Of a DNA stretch of 64,000 nucleotides, positions 1 through 12,600 are shown piece after piece. Within the stretch, counting starts at the first letter, position 1. Every line of letters starts with the position of its first letter. The stretch spans positions 110,565,111-110,629,110 of the forward strand of contig NC_060247.1 of the NCBI RefSeq assembly GCF_921293095.1, read 5' to 3'. The stretch is from Ischnura elegans. Its lineage: Eukaryota > Arthropoda > Insecta > Odonata > Coenagrionidae. The notes beneath the pieces were generated by a model. It ran no database searches. It saw nothing but the letters and a program-made list of their open reading frames with translations, and was not told where the DNA came from. A program made the position numbers and the translations under genes.

Positions 1-480
1 CTTTTACATCCTTATATTCCAAGACTTCCATCCTTATATTCATTATTATTTTATTAAAAAATTGAGGTCATGATATAGAAAAAAGAAATAAAAGTAATAA
101 ATATTTAATAAAATATTAATTTTCATGTAAACGATTGAAGGTGTCAAGGAATTTTAAATAAGGGGGAGAGAAGAGTAGAAGCAGTTACGATTGTCAGGAT
201 ATTGAAAAGGAGGGAGGGAGGGTTTACCGGAGATTTCGGGGCCCTTCCGGGGTCTTTGTTAAAAGGGGTTTTTGGGAAAAACCCATGGGCAAAGGCCATT
301 CAGGGGTCCAACCACGGAAAATTTTGAGATTTATAAAATGTAGAAAACGTGTTTTTTTACTCAAAAACAGTAATGTTTTACGAGTATTATTTAAATAAAG
401 TAAAAAAGAAATTATATAAAATAAAGTAATGAAGGCACAATGTAACCCGGAAACCCCACTACCCGCGGCTAAGCCAAAGC
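1..480. other. Unassigned AT-rich start of window
   Basis: I see no gene here. Around 205-320 there is a G-rich patch with short internal complementarity (AAAAGGGGTTTTTGGGAAAAACCC-like text near 261-285). The rest is AT-rich and looks non-coding. Confidence 0.4.
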
Positions 481-900
481 GTGCCGGCGATTTTGTTTTC
501 TAAATAGGGTTAGACAAATAAATTAAGTAAAGAAAACAGACGAGATGAAATAGATATTTTGTAGTATATTTTATATTCCACTGCATCTGCAAAGGCCACA
601 GCTTCAGTCATATCCCTTGGCCACCAAGTTTTTGTATATTTCTTTTATCAATTTCTGTACCTAACTTTGTTTATTCCCTCACTTAACAATCACTTATAAA
701 AAACACTTGTGCCCCTTCGCTTCTCACTCCCTCAATTATGAGAGGGTGGCGAATTAAAAAAAGTGGGAAGCAGTAAAAATATTTGAATCTTTCCCATCGA
801 ATTATGTGGGTAAACATTGCTCGGGATTTCCTACGAATTAGAAACTACATTTTTTCCAACGATTTGATCTCCAACTCGGGGCTCATCCTCAGAGTTTTTG
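480..900 (-). repeat. Dispersed foldback repeat (family R2), copy 1
   Basis: The reverse complement of this stretch matches 54925-55345 over most of its length, including the phrases ACATAATTCGATGGGAAAG and CACCCTCTCATAATTGAGGG. Each copy also folds on itself: one half resembles the reverse complement of the other half (TTTCTGTACCTAAC on one side, GTTAGGTACAGAAAT on the other). Half-copies lie at about 13140-13305 and 14340-14515. It ends near 856-892 in a hairpin motif discussed in the findings. It is probably a non-autonomous DNA element; the superfamily is not identified. Confidence 0.6.
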
Positions 901-1083
901 AATGCCGTTACGAGTAAATTGACCTTCTTAACGTGGAGTTATTTTTTTTGTTGCTATATCAGTGTTACAGTCATTTGTTGCAAAAAGCAATAAAAAATTC
1001 ACTAAAATGCATTGTATGAGTTACTATATCGATTCTATTTGTGATTTTTAAAATGATTTATTTCTTTATGCAACGTGACTGAT

Positions 1084-1461
1084 AAGCCGGTACGCTATGA
1101 GTTGGTTGACCCCAAAAATCCTCCCTCGTTATTCAATTATTTTTTTAGTTTCGTAACGGTAACGCTGGTAGTATTCGCGGTTTCGCTCGTTTCAGCTGTT
1201 AACCAGGTAAGAAAGTTGCCCTTTTTTATTAGTATTTTTCTCTTTGCTTATTTTTTTGATGGGACACAAGAAAACTCAGAAGAAGAACTCTTAACTGGAA
1301 ATAAAAAAATCGTGTTCTAGGCAGCGGCAAGTATTCAAAATGCAGTGGACAAAACCAGCGTCACATTCACGGCACTTCATTCTGCCGATCTGGAAGTTAT
1401 GACAACAGTTAAGATTTTAGTGAATTCGTTCGTTCGATTGTTTAGGTATTTTATAAAATAA
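1084..1461 (+). CDS. Possible 3' exons of a small membrane or secreted protein gene
   Basis: Two open stretches join in frame across a 114-nt intron (1207-1320) with GT at 1207-1208 and AG at 1319-1320. The first ends with a hydrophobic segment (FVTVTLVVFAVSLVSAV) that could be a signal peptide or a membrane helix. The second (1321-1461) encodes AAASIQNAVDKTSVTFTALH and more, and stops at TAA 1459-1461. No ATG start is visible in frame, so at least one upstream exon would be needed; the 5' limit given is a guess. I do not recognise the family and there are no cysteines. It could also be chance open sequence. Confidence 0.3.
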
Positions 1462-2178
1462 GAATGGATTATATATGATGGTGAGTATTGGTAGCACTTC
1501 AGTTAAATGAACATGGAACAAAAATGCTCTTTCTCCTGTTTTTTTTAATAATTCCACGCGGCATAGCATGCAATTTTTAATTTGTTGGTGCTTTTTTTTC
1601 CACTCAATCTTAAATTACTGTGGCTTCTATTTCAGTAACTTGTCTTCCTTGGGTGGTCCTTATTTTTCACTTATCCTACGGGACACACTTCATCACTTTA
1701 TGTCAATTGGTGTAAAAACATATCCTGCAAAATATTATCACTATTGGACAAAGGGAGGACATCGTACTCAAAGTTGAAAACTTTTGGCAATTTTGACTGT
1801 TTTTCGGACAAGAATAGCGATAAGAAGTCGCTGGTATTTTAAAAATGATTTTCTCTGGCATCCAATGACTTTGGACTTAGATATTTGAAGTGCTGTACCT
1901 AATACTGTAATAATAATGTAATTTTCCAATTGTGACCGTTGGTTCCCGAAATAAGTCCCAAGAGTGGAGCGCGTGCCATCGCGCGTGAAGACAATGTCTT
2001 CCATTTTTTTCCACCCCACGTGGTGTGCTCGCGAATACTGCGTATGTATTTTTGTCAAATTTTTCCCGAAGCCTTTTTTTCCCAGTTATTTCCTTCTTTA
2101 ATTTTTACTATTAATTTGGTGGGAGTTCAATGGTCCATGCTTTTTAGAGAATTCCAAGGAAATCGCTGGCTTTCCAAT

Positions 2179-2830
2179 AGGGTGGTTTCCTATTATTTTT
2201 TTATTGCCTATATCGGAAGATTATTACTCCTGGAGTACGTATTTCACGCTTTTAGATTTTTAAATGACGATATCTATTTTTCGCGATTAAATGAAAAGTG
2301 AAAATTTTCAAGCGCGCGAAAACGCGACGGGTAAGGAAATCTCTCCGTGTGACGTATTTCTGGTTCCCCCTCCCGTCTTGTGAGGTGACCTTGATCGAGG
2401 CTCTGAGCGCTGATACGATGCAGGCTGCTACAGGGTAGCTGAGTGCCATTCTGACTGGTAGCGCTTGGCTTAAAAAAGGTTTATTAATACCTTATTAAAC
2501 GGAGAAAACTTTCCGACCTTAGCCAGTTTTAATAGATGATTATTAAGACATGTTTGCCTGAGCTCTGTGCCTCATGCATGCATTGGTAACCTCAGACGAT
2601 GTATAACTTCTATCTTCTCCTATAGAAACTAGGTCCCTGTGACGCCACGTGGAGTGGCATCGCATGGGCGCCAAATTGGCCCTTTTCAAATGAGGATAAA
2701 AATGGACCATTGCCATTCGTCTAAACCGGTATTTCTAAAACGAAATAATTTGTATATTATGAATACAGTAATGGGGGGTAACAAATCGCAATCAATGCCT
2801 TTCGGTTTCTTTGATGAAGGAAACTACCCT
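2179..2830 (+). mobile_element. Non-autonomous TIR DNA transposon (family R1), copy 1
   Basis: About 650 bp bounded by inverted ends AGGGTGGTTTCCT and AGGAAACTACCCT. The same sequence recurs at 49771-50465 in the same orientation and, inverted and split by a nested insertion, at 32389-32677 plus 35979-36345. Shared internal text includes CATGCATGCATTGGTAA and TGACGYCACGTGGAGTG. No transposase is visible in any copy. The flanks show at most a 2-bp duplication (AT), so I do not assign a superfamily. Confidence 0.7.
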
Positions 2831-2859
2831 ATTTCTGGTCGGCTTTAGATATTTAGAAA

Positions 2860-3885
2860 ATAATTTTGATGCACGGACAAAAAAAAAATATCCGACAGCC
2901 ATTTTGAAAGGTCATGTGGAATGAATAGGAGAATTCGTCATTATTTATTTTTTATCCTATACCACTTCCTTCCTTCAATATTACTGGCCGCAGTTTTCAT
3001 AATTTGCTGTGCCTAAACATAGTTACATTCGCTTAAGATCAATATTCCGTCTCGGTATTTTACAAGAGTCATGTGATTGGTTGGTAAAAATTCAGTACTC
3101 GTTTTTTCACTGATTTCTCCATAGCAACGATAGTTTTTTATCACTAAACGCCGTGTTATCTCGCGAAAATGCACGCATGTCTCCATACCTACGTATTTCC
3201 GTAGCTTCAATATTGCTTCGTGGGGATAAATGGAGGTGTCAATATTTTCCGCCGTTCATCTTTTTTCAGTGACACGTTAATGCTGTGATAATCATAGTTA
3301 AAGTTTTACTGTGCTCGCTACTCTAGTTTTAGGACTTTATAGCACTGACATTATAATTTTAGGTTGCGTTAGCTTGTTTTGATTTATGGTGCTCTGGTGC
3401 TCACTAAATTGTAGTGATAATTGTGGTCATGTCATTAATGTTTGCATGCACGGTTGATTTTTTTTTCAGAAAATGCGACATGTTGTAGTGTGGGATAGTT
3501 CATTTTTCGTGGGCCGACGGTGAATCATCCATGGTAATACTGGAATTTTTACGAGGGTAGAGTATTTTCTTTATTATTTATGTTTTAACAATGGCGGCAT
3601 GCTTTTGTTGGTTAATTCATAGCCATGATAGCTCTGATTTTAAGAATTTTGCATCCTCAGTAACCTAGGCTCGATCACAAAGATATTAGAAAAGGGTTAT
3701 AAGAAGTTAAGGGGGGAAATAAATCGATGGGGTAGCAAGTATTTGGCTCTGGGGCAGCGCTTTAAACCGGAAATTCTAGACATTAGGTCGGAGATGAGTC
3801 TTGATTTAAACTTTAGGATGGAAAAACTAGATTTTTCCGCTTACCTAAATATTTCTATTTAAATAATTATAATAATAAATTAAGG
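2860..3885. other. Unassigned non-coding stretch
   Basis: No gene is recognised. A short piece near 3715-3770 (GGGGTAGCAAGTATTTGGCTCTGGG) resembles 6230-6270, so part of it is probably old repeat. Confidence 0.4.
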
Positions 3886-3888
3886 TGT

Positions 3889-5486
3889 CCACCACAGGGA
3901 CAGAATTGCATGGATACTGGTGCCGAAAATGGCTTCTCGGCCCTTAAAAACGAACAAGCAAGCTAAAAAGAATTTCCCGGCCTCCAATCCCCCTCCGCCA
4001 TTCCTTTCAAACGCTAGAAGAGGTTTGATTTTACCGCAATAAACGCACCATGAGAATTTATTTAACTTCCTCCATGTCCTTATCAAATATAAAATCATTG
4101 AAATTACGTCACCTTTGCTAAAACATTGGGATTTCATGATAAGTTAATGATAGCTGTTTGCTGAAATGAAAACAATTATGGATTTCAACTTTTTCCCAGT
4201 TTGCATACAAATAAAAAAATCTGGTGAACAGTAACTAGCCGAACAGGTGAATTTTCGGTGAATTTTCACCATAAAATTTTATATTGACTTCAGGATGTCA
4301 ATGAAAATCGGTCTTGAAAGGTTATTCGTCATCCTCTGAATATTCATTGATGCATTTCATTGTGTTTTCCGTCAAAACAATTCTAGTTAAAATCACGGCC
4401 GGTCTTGCGATTTTATCTTGGTACTGCCTATTGGATATATAATAAATTGTTGCTGCTATATGAGCACAGCACCCTATTCTTCTATTTCCATTACCACAGT
4501 CACAGCAATATTTCAATATGCTGCCTCATACGATGGCATTCGCTGTAAGTGTATTCTATATAAAAATTATAGTTCGTTATATTTTAACGATATTTTTTCT
4601 TAATATTACCATTACCTACCCGTCTTAATTTAGCATTAAATTCTTTAGTCGTTAATTGAGCTCGCTTGCCTTTCAACGTCGGCATCAGCACGATGACCTC
4701 TAAATCATTTTCTAAATATGACACAATATCCCGAAATCCTAGATCCAGAATCAAAATGTCACCCTTTTTCATGATATTTTTAATTGGATATGCCGATTGC
4801 AAGATTGATTTTATAGAATCGGCATCATTTTGATTGGCCAAAAAAGGTCCGGGCATATCAACCACAAACCATCTAGGGTAAAAATTTAGGGAACGGTTTA
4901 CAAAGAGGAACTAGTAAACTTCATGTTACCGGTTTGGAGCTTGAAAAGAAAAACTATCAGCCCTTGAGTGACCGACCTAATATCCGAATTTCTCGTCGAC
5001 GTCAACACACTACGTAACTCTGTTACTTGGTCCCATGACAAACCAGCAAAAGTTCGCGGACAATGAGCTCTCTAGAAAATGAAAGACACTAAGTTTCGCC
5101 GTCAAACTGCGGTTAGATAAATATGCGACATTTTCCACAAATATACGAATTTTAGAAACATGCAAGGAAATACTTATGCAGTAGATACGGAAAGTGGGAA
5201 TTTCATAGATAAAAACCGCTTATCATTTAGATAACCTTTACAGACCACATTTTTGAAAGGAATAATCAACCTACTCTCACCAGCAATCTAGCTTCTACGG
5301 GAACAGGATGGAGTTAATTCGTAGCGGTATATCCACAAATGTAACAACACTTGTGCTTAGATACAACGCGGGAAAAACTCAAATCGAGCTCATTTTCTTA
5401 ATCCATACTATTATATTCCGGCAGTTTTCGGAGGCCCTGAAGCCATTTTCGGCACCAGTATCCATACAATTCTGTCCCTGTGGTGG
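3889..5486 (-). mobile_element. ISL2EU (IS4EU)-type DNA transposon relic
   Basis: Inverted ends of about 48 bp (3889-3936 and 5439-5486) start with CCACCACAGGGACAGAATTG and differ at one position. On the minus strand, 4865-4584 encodes a DDE-superfamily piece with GPFLANQNDAD, a GDILILDLGFRD box (where the second catalytic aspartate of DDE_Tnp_4 proteins sits) and VLMPTLKGKRAQLTTKEFN. Downstream, 4516-4322 encodes the C-terminal zinc-binding segment, RRIGCCAHIAATIYYISNRQ. These two blocks in this order are typical of DDE_Tnp_4 transposases of ISL2EU elements. The first catalytic region is not visible, and the reading frame is lost between the blocks, so the element is internally reduced and inactive. 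Confidence 0.7.
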
Positions 5487-5489
5487 GAC

Positions 5490-6490
5490 AATCGGTAGAA
5501 TACTATAATAAATAAAAAGGGGTGCCATGGAGGGCCAGAGCATAGAGACAAATGGCCAAAATTGCAAATTTTAAATCGTATTTTTTTGCGATGTTCCACC
5601 ACCTAAAAGTTATATTTCCAATACGCCAGCCGAAAGGTATTAAAAAACACCTCCAGAAAATGTTTTTTCTTTTTGGCCCTCTCAAGCATATGTTATGAAA
5701 GCATTCATTAGAAATTTTCAAATCGTCGCCATATCTTCTTGTCACGCTTAAAAGTTCTTGAAAACAATGAGAAATCTGCTCCATTAAATATGGTTTCAAA
5801 TGCCGCAAACCGCATTAAAAAATATGCATTCTTGACCGAGGTATTTAAAAAATGAGTGAAAATCGTATTTTCGATCTAGCCGGCCCTGGTGGGCCTTTAG
5901 CGGGCTAGAAATGTGGGGAGGTTTGTCCTATTTGATCCCAAATCGCATACCCCAAGTACGGGAAAAATCCCGGAAGGGGAACTTTTCACCTTCTTATCCG
6001 GCTATGCCCTTTGTGAATAAATATTCATATGATAGCACAAAGTTCATCTTTTTAATTTTAATAATGAATCGCTTTCACAGAGTTACGCCTCAAACAATCA
6101 ATTTTGAAAAAAATGAGAACAAAAAATACTATTCCCGACGCATTAAAAAATCTTTATTATTTTATACATGTTTTAGCAGCTATGCCATTTCCGAGAAAGA
6201 AAATAATCTTAATATTCTGTAAAAGGTGGGGAATAAGTCCATAGAGTAGCCAGTATTTGCCTCTGGGAGATATTTTCCGCGAACAACATACCCTCTTTGA
6301 GTATTTCTTGAGAGATACATATTCCAATTCAATAGGATGCAATTGAACTATGCCAAGAAATTCATTTATGGGAAGGGGTGGGGTGAACGACAGTACCCTT
6401 GGTTACCCCTATGAGTATGTAAATCTTTATGTAAAAATCTCGCAAGCATTTATTATCTGAACCACAAACACAATAAACAAAATGATAATT
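5490..6490. other. Unassigned stretch between the ISL2EU relic and gene A
   Basis: A 101-codon minus-strand open frame (5808-5503) begins MRHLKPYLMEQISHCFQELL. I recognise no family and see no splice context, and it abuts the transposon, so I do not call it a gene. The rest is AT-rich and shows nothing I can name. Confidence 0.35.
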
Positions 6491-6496
6491 GAGAAA

Positions 6497-6502
6497 TTTA
6501 TT
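6497..6502 (-). promoter_or_regulatory. Polyadenylation signal AATAAA of gene A
   Basis: The minus strand reads AATAAA here, about 105 nt past the gene A stop codon (6610-6608). It is a reasonable 3' end signal for that transcript. Confidence 0.5.
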
Positions 6503-6607
6503 CAAATCACTACTGATTACATGTAATTAAAATAACAGTGTCATATTTTTCTCATCACGGAAAACTGGCGTTGAGAAATACATACCTATCATCAGAGAAA
6601 TTCACCT

Positions 6608-9600
6608 CTAGTCATTAACTATCTCACTATATTTAACACAGGAATCAGAGGTCGATAATGTCGTTTTTAATGCCGTGAAAGTAGAGGCCAATCTATTTGA
6701 ACATGCCGAAGCACTTTTAATGGAGCAATCAAAATAATCGGCCGACTTCCTGTTAAAAAAAAAGATTTTAAGTTATTAAATGCTTTGTGATATTCGCAAC
6801 TCTCATAAATTTATAATAATCAAGAAATAAACTCGTGGATATGAGGAGGTGCACTGAAATTAGTACGGGCGATTTGAGAAAAAAAATAGAATCGCGCCAC
6901 TCATGCTCTTCTAAGCAATTTTTTTCATATTTGTTATTCTGAGGCCAAACTCATGATTATCGGAATTCGAGCACCACAAAGATCATGCCCGATTTCAGTA
7001 GCATCCATCGCTTAAGGCCGTTGGAGCGGCAACGGCTGAAGTCAAGTGAATTATTCGAGCTACTTATTATATACGTGCAAGAGTTACAAGAATATCTCTG
7101 CATTTCTCCAGGGTTTTCTTCCGCGTCAGATTGTTGGTTGACCATTGTTGATTGTTGATCTGACGCGGAAGAAAACCCTGGAGAAATGCAGAGATCAAAC
7201 CATCGCCGCGCAAACCTACGCTCTAACGTTACAAGAATATGTTAAACAAAATGAAACATAGGAATAAAATGATGCGTAGTTTTGCACCTGCACAATGTAA
7301 TTTTGAATTTAATATAGGTAGGTATTTACAGCAATATACTTGACTAGTTTCAACACTGCTTCGAATATTTGCTCACTGAACTGTTGAAGATATACCTTGA
7401 GTAAACATTCGCCATATAAGAGCTAAATATCATATAAATTTAATTATTCTTGAACAAAAGGTATGTAAGATGTATTTAAAAGCCGGAAAATTATTTACAT
7501 TTGCGTAATTTAAGCGATGTCAGTGTTGTGGTTTTCGTTCTGCGAAGTTGATGTCAAAGATCCCGGCGGCCATCTAAGCAGTTCAGGCTGTTTTTCGCCA
7601 AAATCTTTCTTATTTATCAAGATCCTATACTTAACCGTACACGTTTGGAATTAAATAAAAGTTTGCTTCATATGAGTGCCGCCCTCGCAACTTCTTGCTA
7701 CGAACGTCTTCGCCATCTCGAAAATTCCGTGTATCTCCTTAAGAGCCTATTTTAAATTATCCTAATTTTACCGTCAAATATCTCAAAAACGGCTCATGAG
7801 ATTCCCTTTTACTTAGTACCATAGGTACATTGAGCTTTAAAATAATATGCGACCGAAGTTTCATCAAATGCTTATTACTTTCACCGAGGCGCGTTAATTA
7901 CCTTAAGGAAAATTAGGGGAAAATATAAATAATTCCCACGTAGTAAGTAGCTATGGTTAAATGAAGTAAACTTTTGAATAACGCAAAAAACGAAAGGAAC
8001 ACGCTCTTTATTTTAATGATAGTGTTGTTTTTTATCATCGGAAGAGAGATTAAATTTTAATTATTATGTTTGTAGTGTCATTTAGACTATTTCATGTGTT
8101 TGTAAGGCCTGAATCACACGATAATTTTTTCAATTCATTCTAAGAGACAGCTCTAGAGATTATTCCAATGATGGAGAGAATAATTGACCACCATTGGCGA
8201 TCCTTTTCCGCGTTTGCTTGAGGAATACAAATCCCAACCCATTTCCCATCCCTCGGCACGTCTCTTATTCCGTCGCTGAAACCATCGCTGGCACTGTCCT
8301 TCAGAAAATCTGAACGCATGGCTCCAAAGAGCAATTGTAACGCCACTCTTTCCTTATATTTTTATCACAGTTAATACGGAAAATAGTGGAATAAGCGTTG
8401 AAAAAAAGCGACGGCGGGAATGAATGACTAAAAAATGATGGAGCGAGCGATCATTTCTCTGGTCCCTGAAAAGATAGGTATCACTAGAGCTATCATTCTG
8501 AGGGATAGAAAAAATGAACGTATGGATCAGCATTTAACCGGTGCTCATTAATTACGACTGAAATGCCGTAGAAAAAGGTGATTTTTTTTCACTTTTTGGA
8601 CAGTCTCCCTTTCCCCTCTCTCAGGTGGAGATCGTGAGATATGGCTCGACCACTTCCCTCTTATTTCACGTGAGATTGTTCAAATTGCATGTTTTTAGAG
8701 TAAATACGCCAATGCTTCATTGCTTTGGACTCATGAAAAACAATTTCTTTCATGATCTTTATTTAATATTAGTTAAGAATAGTATTTCCAATAAGGCTGC
8801 AATTTTACCGAATTTCTTGCGGGTGTAGAACAGTCTCATAGTGTAAGTGAATATCAATAATAATTTATTTTTTTATCTATAAATTCGATTATACCGAGAA
8901 ATCCTTTTTTAATTCGTGTTTTTTTTTTTAAATATTTAGTTTGCTTTTATGATGGAAAGAAATTGTGTTTCTATAATTCAAAGTGGGGTGTCCGGACCCC
9001 GGGATGATCCCCCTTCGCTACGCCTCTGCTCATCCTCTCTTGAAGCGAATACATTGAGCTTTCGCCCATCTTTGAATTGACATCAAGCATTGCTCTACTT
9101 TAAGGGACATGCAACTTTCAATTTTTAAATAGTTTGTTTAAAATGTTTTAAATAGTCAACTTAGGATTTAAATTTTTAATCCTAAGTTGTAGCATCTCGC
9201 ATTGAGGTGGAATTTGAATTTAAAATAGCATTTGCAAGAAATAAAATTTAATCCCTCTCCCGATTATAAAAAAATACATAAACATTAAAAGCAAGGCCGT
9301 GTTACTTTCATTTTTTTGCGTTTATTTAAAGTTTACTTGATATAACCATAGATAATGGAAAATGTTAAAATTTTATCTTTTACTCTACTATAGCACATTT
9401 ACCATGAAAATAGGGCCATGCTTTTAACTTGTCTTTTAAGTTGATTTTTACTAGAGCTACCAGAGCCGGTCGTTCAGTGTTGTCAATAACCGCTAGCCAT
9501 TCACTTTAATAAGTCAATCGTAAATTGTCGATCGTCGGTTACTACTTACGTCAGGCAAAACCGAAATCGGCCAACACCTATGCCAGTCAAGATCGGCTTT

Positions 9601-12600
9601 TCCTTGAATGATGAACGACTGATTCGGTCGGGAATGGCAAAGATAGTTGTATTCCGGTAATTAATCGATCACACAAAAGATCTCCGCAGCACGAGTCGTT
9701 CAGTCACAACCGTCCCATCAATTTTTCCAGCATATACTTACTTGCACACGTATTCCATTGTATACAGATTAGCAGCATCAGGATCTTCAAAATCGCAGAG
9801 GGCAACACCATCCATGTTTCTGACGAAGTCTAAATTTGTATTACAATATTCCCAACTACTCTTGAGACAACTCATGTCTTCGTCGGTTAGACCTGAAAAA
9901 TTGATGATAGATTAAAAAAACATATCAGCACTCACTGCTGTGAGCGAGATATAGCGCATTTTCTCTTGTAGGTATAGATCAGGTTCATCGAAGTTATTTT
10001 GCAAATTTCTTTAAATTTTATAATTTTATCTTGTGTGACCTCGAGTAACCTTCGGTGACCATGAGTCAAATTCAAGACTCGAGACTTATTATGCAAGCTT
10101 GTACTTAACACCAAAATCAAAACTATTGAAATAATTTCACAAAATTCGAGAAAACCGCAAAAAGAATTCATCGTGTCTAATCAAACAAAGCCTCAGACTA
10201 AGGTCGTGGATAACAGACCTGGGCATCGTCATATATTTTTGGAAATGGCATTCTGTGCCAAACTTAGAACCACCATTAAAACCAAGGTACATTGCATGGT
10301 GCTCTGTAAATTAATGTGGAAGTGAGGAAAGATCGATACAAAACGACTACTATTGCTCCCTTTTCTCCCATGCATGAGAAAATGCTCCTAAAATATAATG
10401 GCGTGTTGTTCAAATTACTCTTAAAGTTTGAAGTTACCTTTTCAGTGATCTCAAAACTTCGACACCAAAAATTACCTAGGAACATCTCCTCCTCGTTATC
10501 ACAGAAAGCATTTTGAATTGTCTCAGCCAACTGCACGCTGAATGGAACCATGGTCTTCGATTTATTGGAGACATCCTTCATAATTTCGACTCCTTCTCTC
10601 ACGCACTCCCATACCTGCTCTTGTTTCCTGGAAGAACGATTCAAGCATGGCATAAGAATTTATTTGCGTTACAATACTGTGATACCATGAGATCAAAATG
10701 CTGAAAGAGACAAGTTGAATAAGTGCATGTAATGTCATGAATGAATGAATGAATATATATTATTCTGTGGGAAAAACCTGTATTAGGAAAGAATAGAGAA
10801 TGCATACAATGCTCTACTCTGAAAAATATGCTTTTGCCAAGTATAGCAAATGAGGGATACAAAAATTAAATCTTCGGTTTCAAAGGAATCATAGCAAGGC
10901 TTAGCAAGTAAAAAATGTTGATGTTGCACCACAACGCAATAAAATATTCAATGTCAATAATAGAAAAATACAAGTTTTCACACAAATCGTGACAAACACA
11001 TTCGTAAATAGAAAGTTTTGATAACAACAAAAAAATGGTAAACGAACCTACAGGTAAGTTGTGGTCTTTAAATAACAGAACTCTCTTTCTTGAAATGACT
11101 GAAGTTATCATCTGGTCATTAATAAAAATTTTACCATCGTATGAAGTAATCATCAACCTCTCAGTGTGTTTTACTTGTTATTTATTGTGTTTCATATACA
11201 TTTTAACGTGGTTTTAATTATATATGCTCACTATCTCTTTTTTTATAGAACTGTGTCAATCATCCCGGCTTACAGAGCAATATTAGCGACAGTAGGCTCA
11301 ACCATGACTTGAACAGCTCAATCTGATGTCAATGGAAGTTATCCATCAAAAGTAAAAAGTGACATATGCTCAATCGTCAATTTGAGAAATTAGTATGTTG
11401 GACATTTAAATAGCTAAATCTGAGCTGAATCACTGAAATGAAAGTAATTAACTATATAAAAGAGCCCAGGCGTAGGGGAAAAGGGGCCGAATTTTGTCCT
11501 CACCTGGGCCTGGTTAAGTAAAGAGCAATTCAAGTCCAAAGTCCTCTGAGGGTAGATGAATCAATCAGGCATTAACTTAAACATTGCATGCAGCAGCACA
11601 ATTAAACTCTCTTCAGCAATGCTCCAATAAGTAATGAGATATTATCGCTCACCTGCATACGTGTTTGCAATTGAGGCATGCAGTAGCGTCGCTGTAAAGT
11701 CTTGCTGTTTCGTTCACTTTGTCCGGTGAGAATTCATCGGAGATGCATCGTATTACAGGCGCTAGAAGATCCTGAAAAATGTTAACGCCTTCTTAAATTT
11801 CATGATTTGATCGATTAATAAATGTAATTTATCTGACTGTTTGTTCGCAATACGTGTTCTCTATTTGATGATGCACATGAAACGAAAATTTCTATTTAAA
11901 TGTCTACTTTTGTAAGTATTCACATATTGGAAATTTCTCTACATGTTGTGGTTTTGTCATATATTTTAGAGCAACGAATTTTAACAACCCAAGTTATAGG
12001 TATTTTATGACTCTCTAAAAATTGAGACCGATGGCATTGTTCATGGACATATTGCAGAGGAATTGAATTTAAATACCCTATGAAGAAGTCATTGTAAAAG
12101 GGAACGAAAACAGATGCAAATACCAAAATAACCGACCAGTAAATTTCCTTAAGAAAACAGCATGCACATGTATCAGGGCGTATTTAAATTAAAAGTCTAA
12201 ATAAGTTAAAGAAAGAGCAGCTACCAATGTGTATACCTACATATTTGTAGAAGATGTAGGTGGTCTAAATTTTAGAATTGTAAATTGCAGAACTATTTTG
12301 GAGTAGAAATTTCTAAAACATGCATTTGCAATATATTGCGTTTATATAATAAAGGTTATGAAATATTCGAGTTTGCCAAAAAAATTTTTTTGAATAGAAT
12401 AGAAAACTTTGATGATGAAGAAAATATCAATGAAAAGACCGGGAGCAACTGAATTCAACTTAAGATGGCTTCTCAAAATTTCATGGATCAAGAGCGTTTT
12501 AAAAACTTGCGTTGTGTGACGCCTGAAATGCCAACAAACTGAATAGTGAACGGCATCAAGAAGAGAAAGAAGTCAAAAATAAGTCTACAGTGGCAGTTAA

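Noticed and set aside
5503-5808. 101-codon minus-strand frame next to the ISL2EU relic
   Set aside because: No recognisable domain and no supporting splice or promoter context; left as unassigned.
10739-10755. ATGAATGAATGAATGAAT run as a sign of another Helitron end
   Set aside because: It is a short simple repeat without the TCTATATATC start or the GC hairpin.
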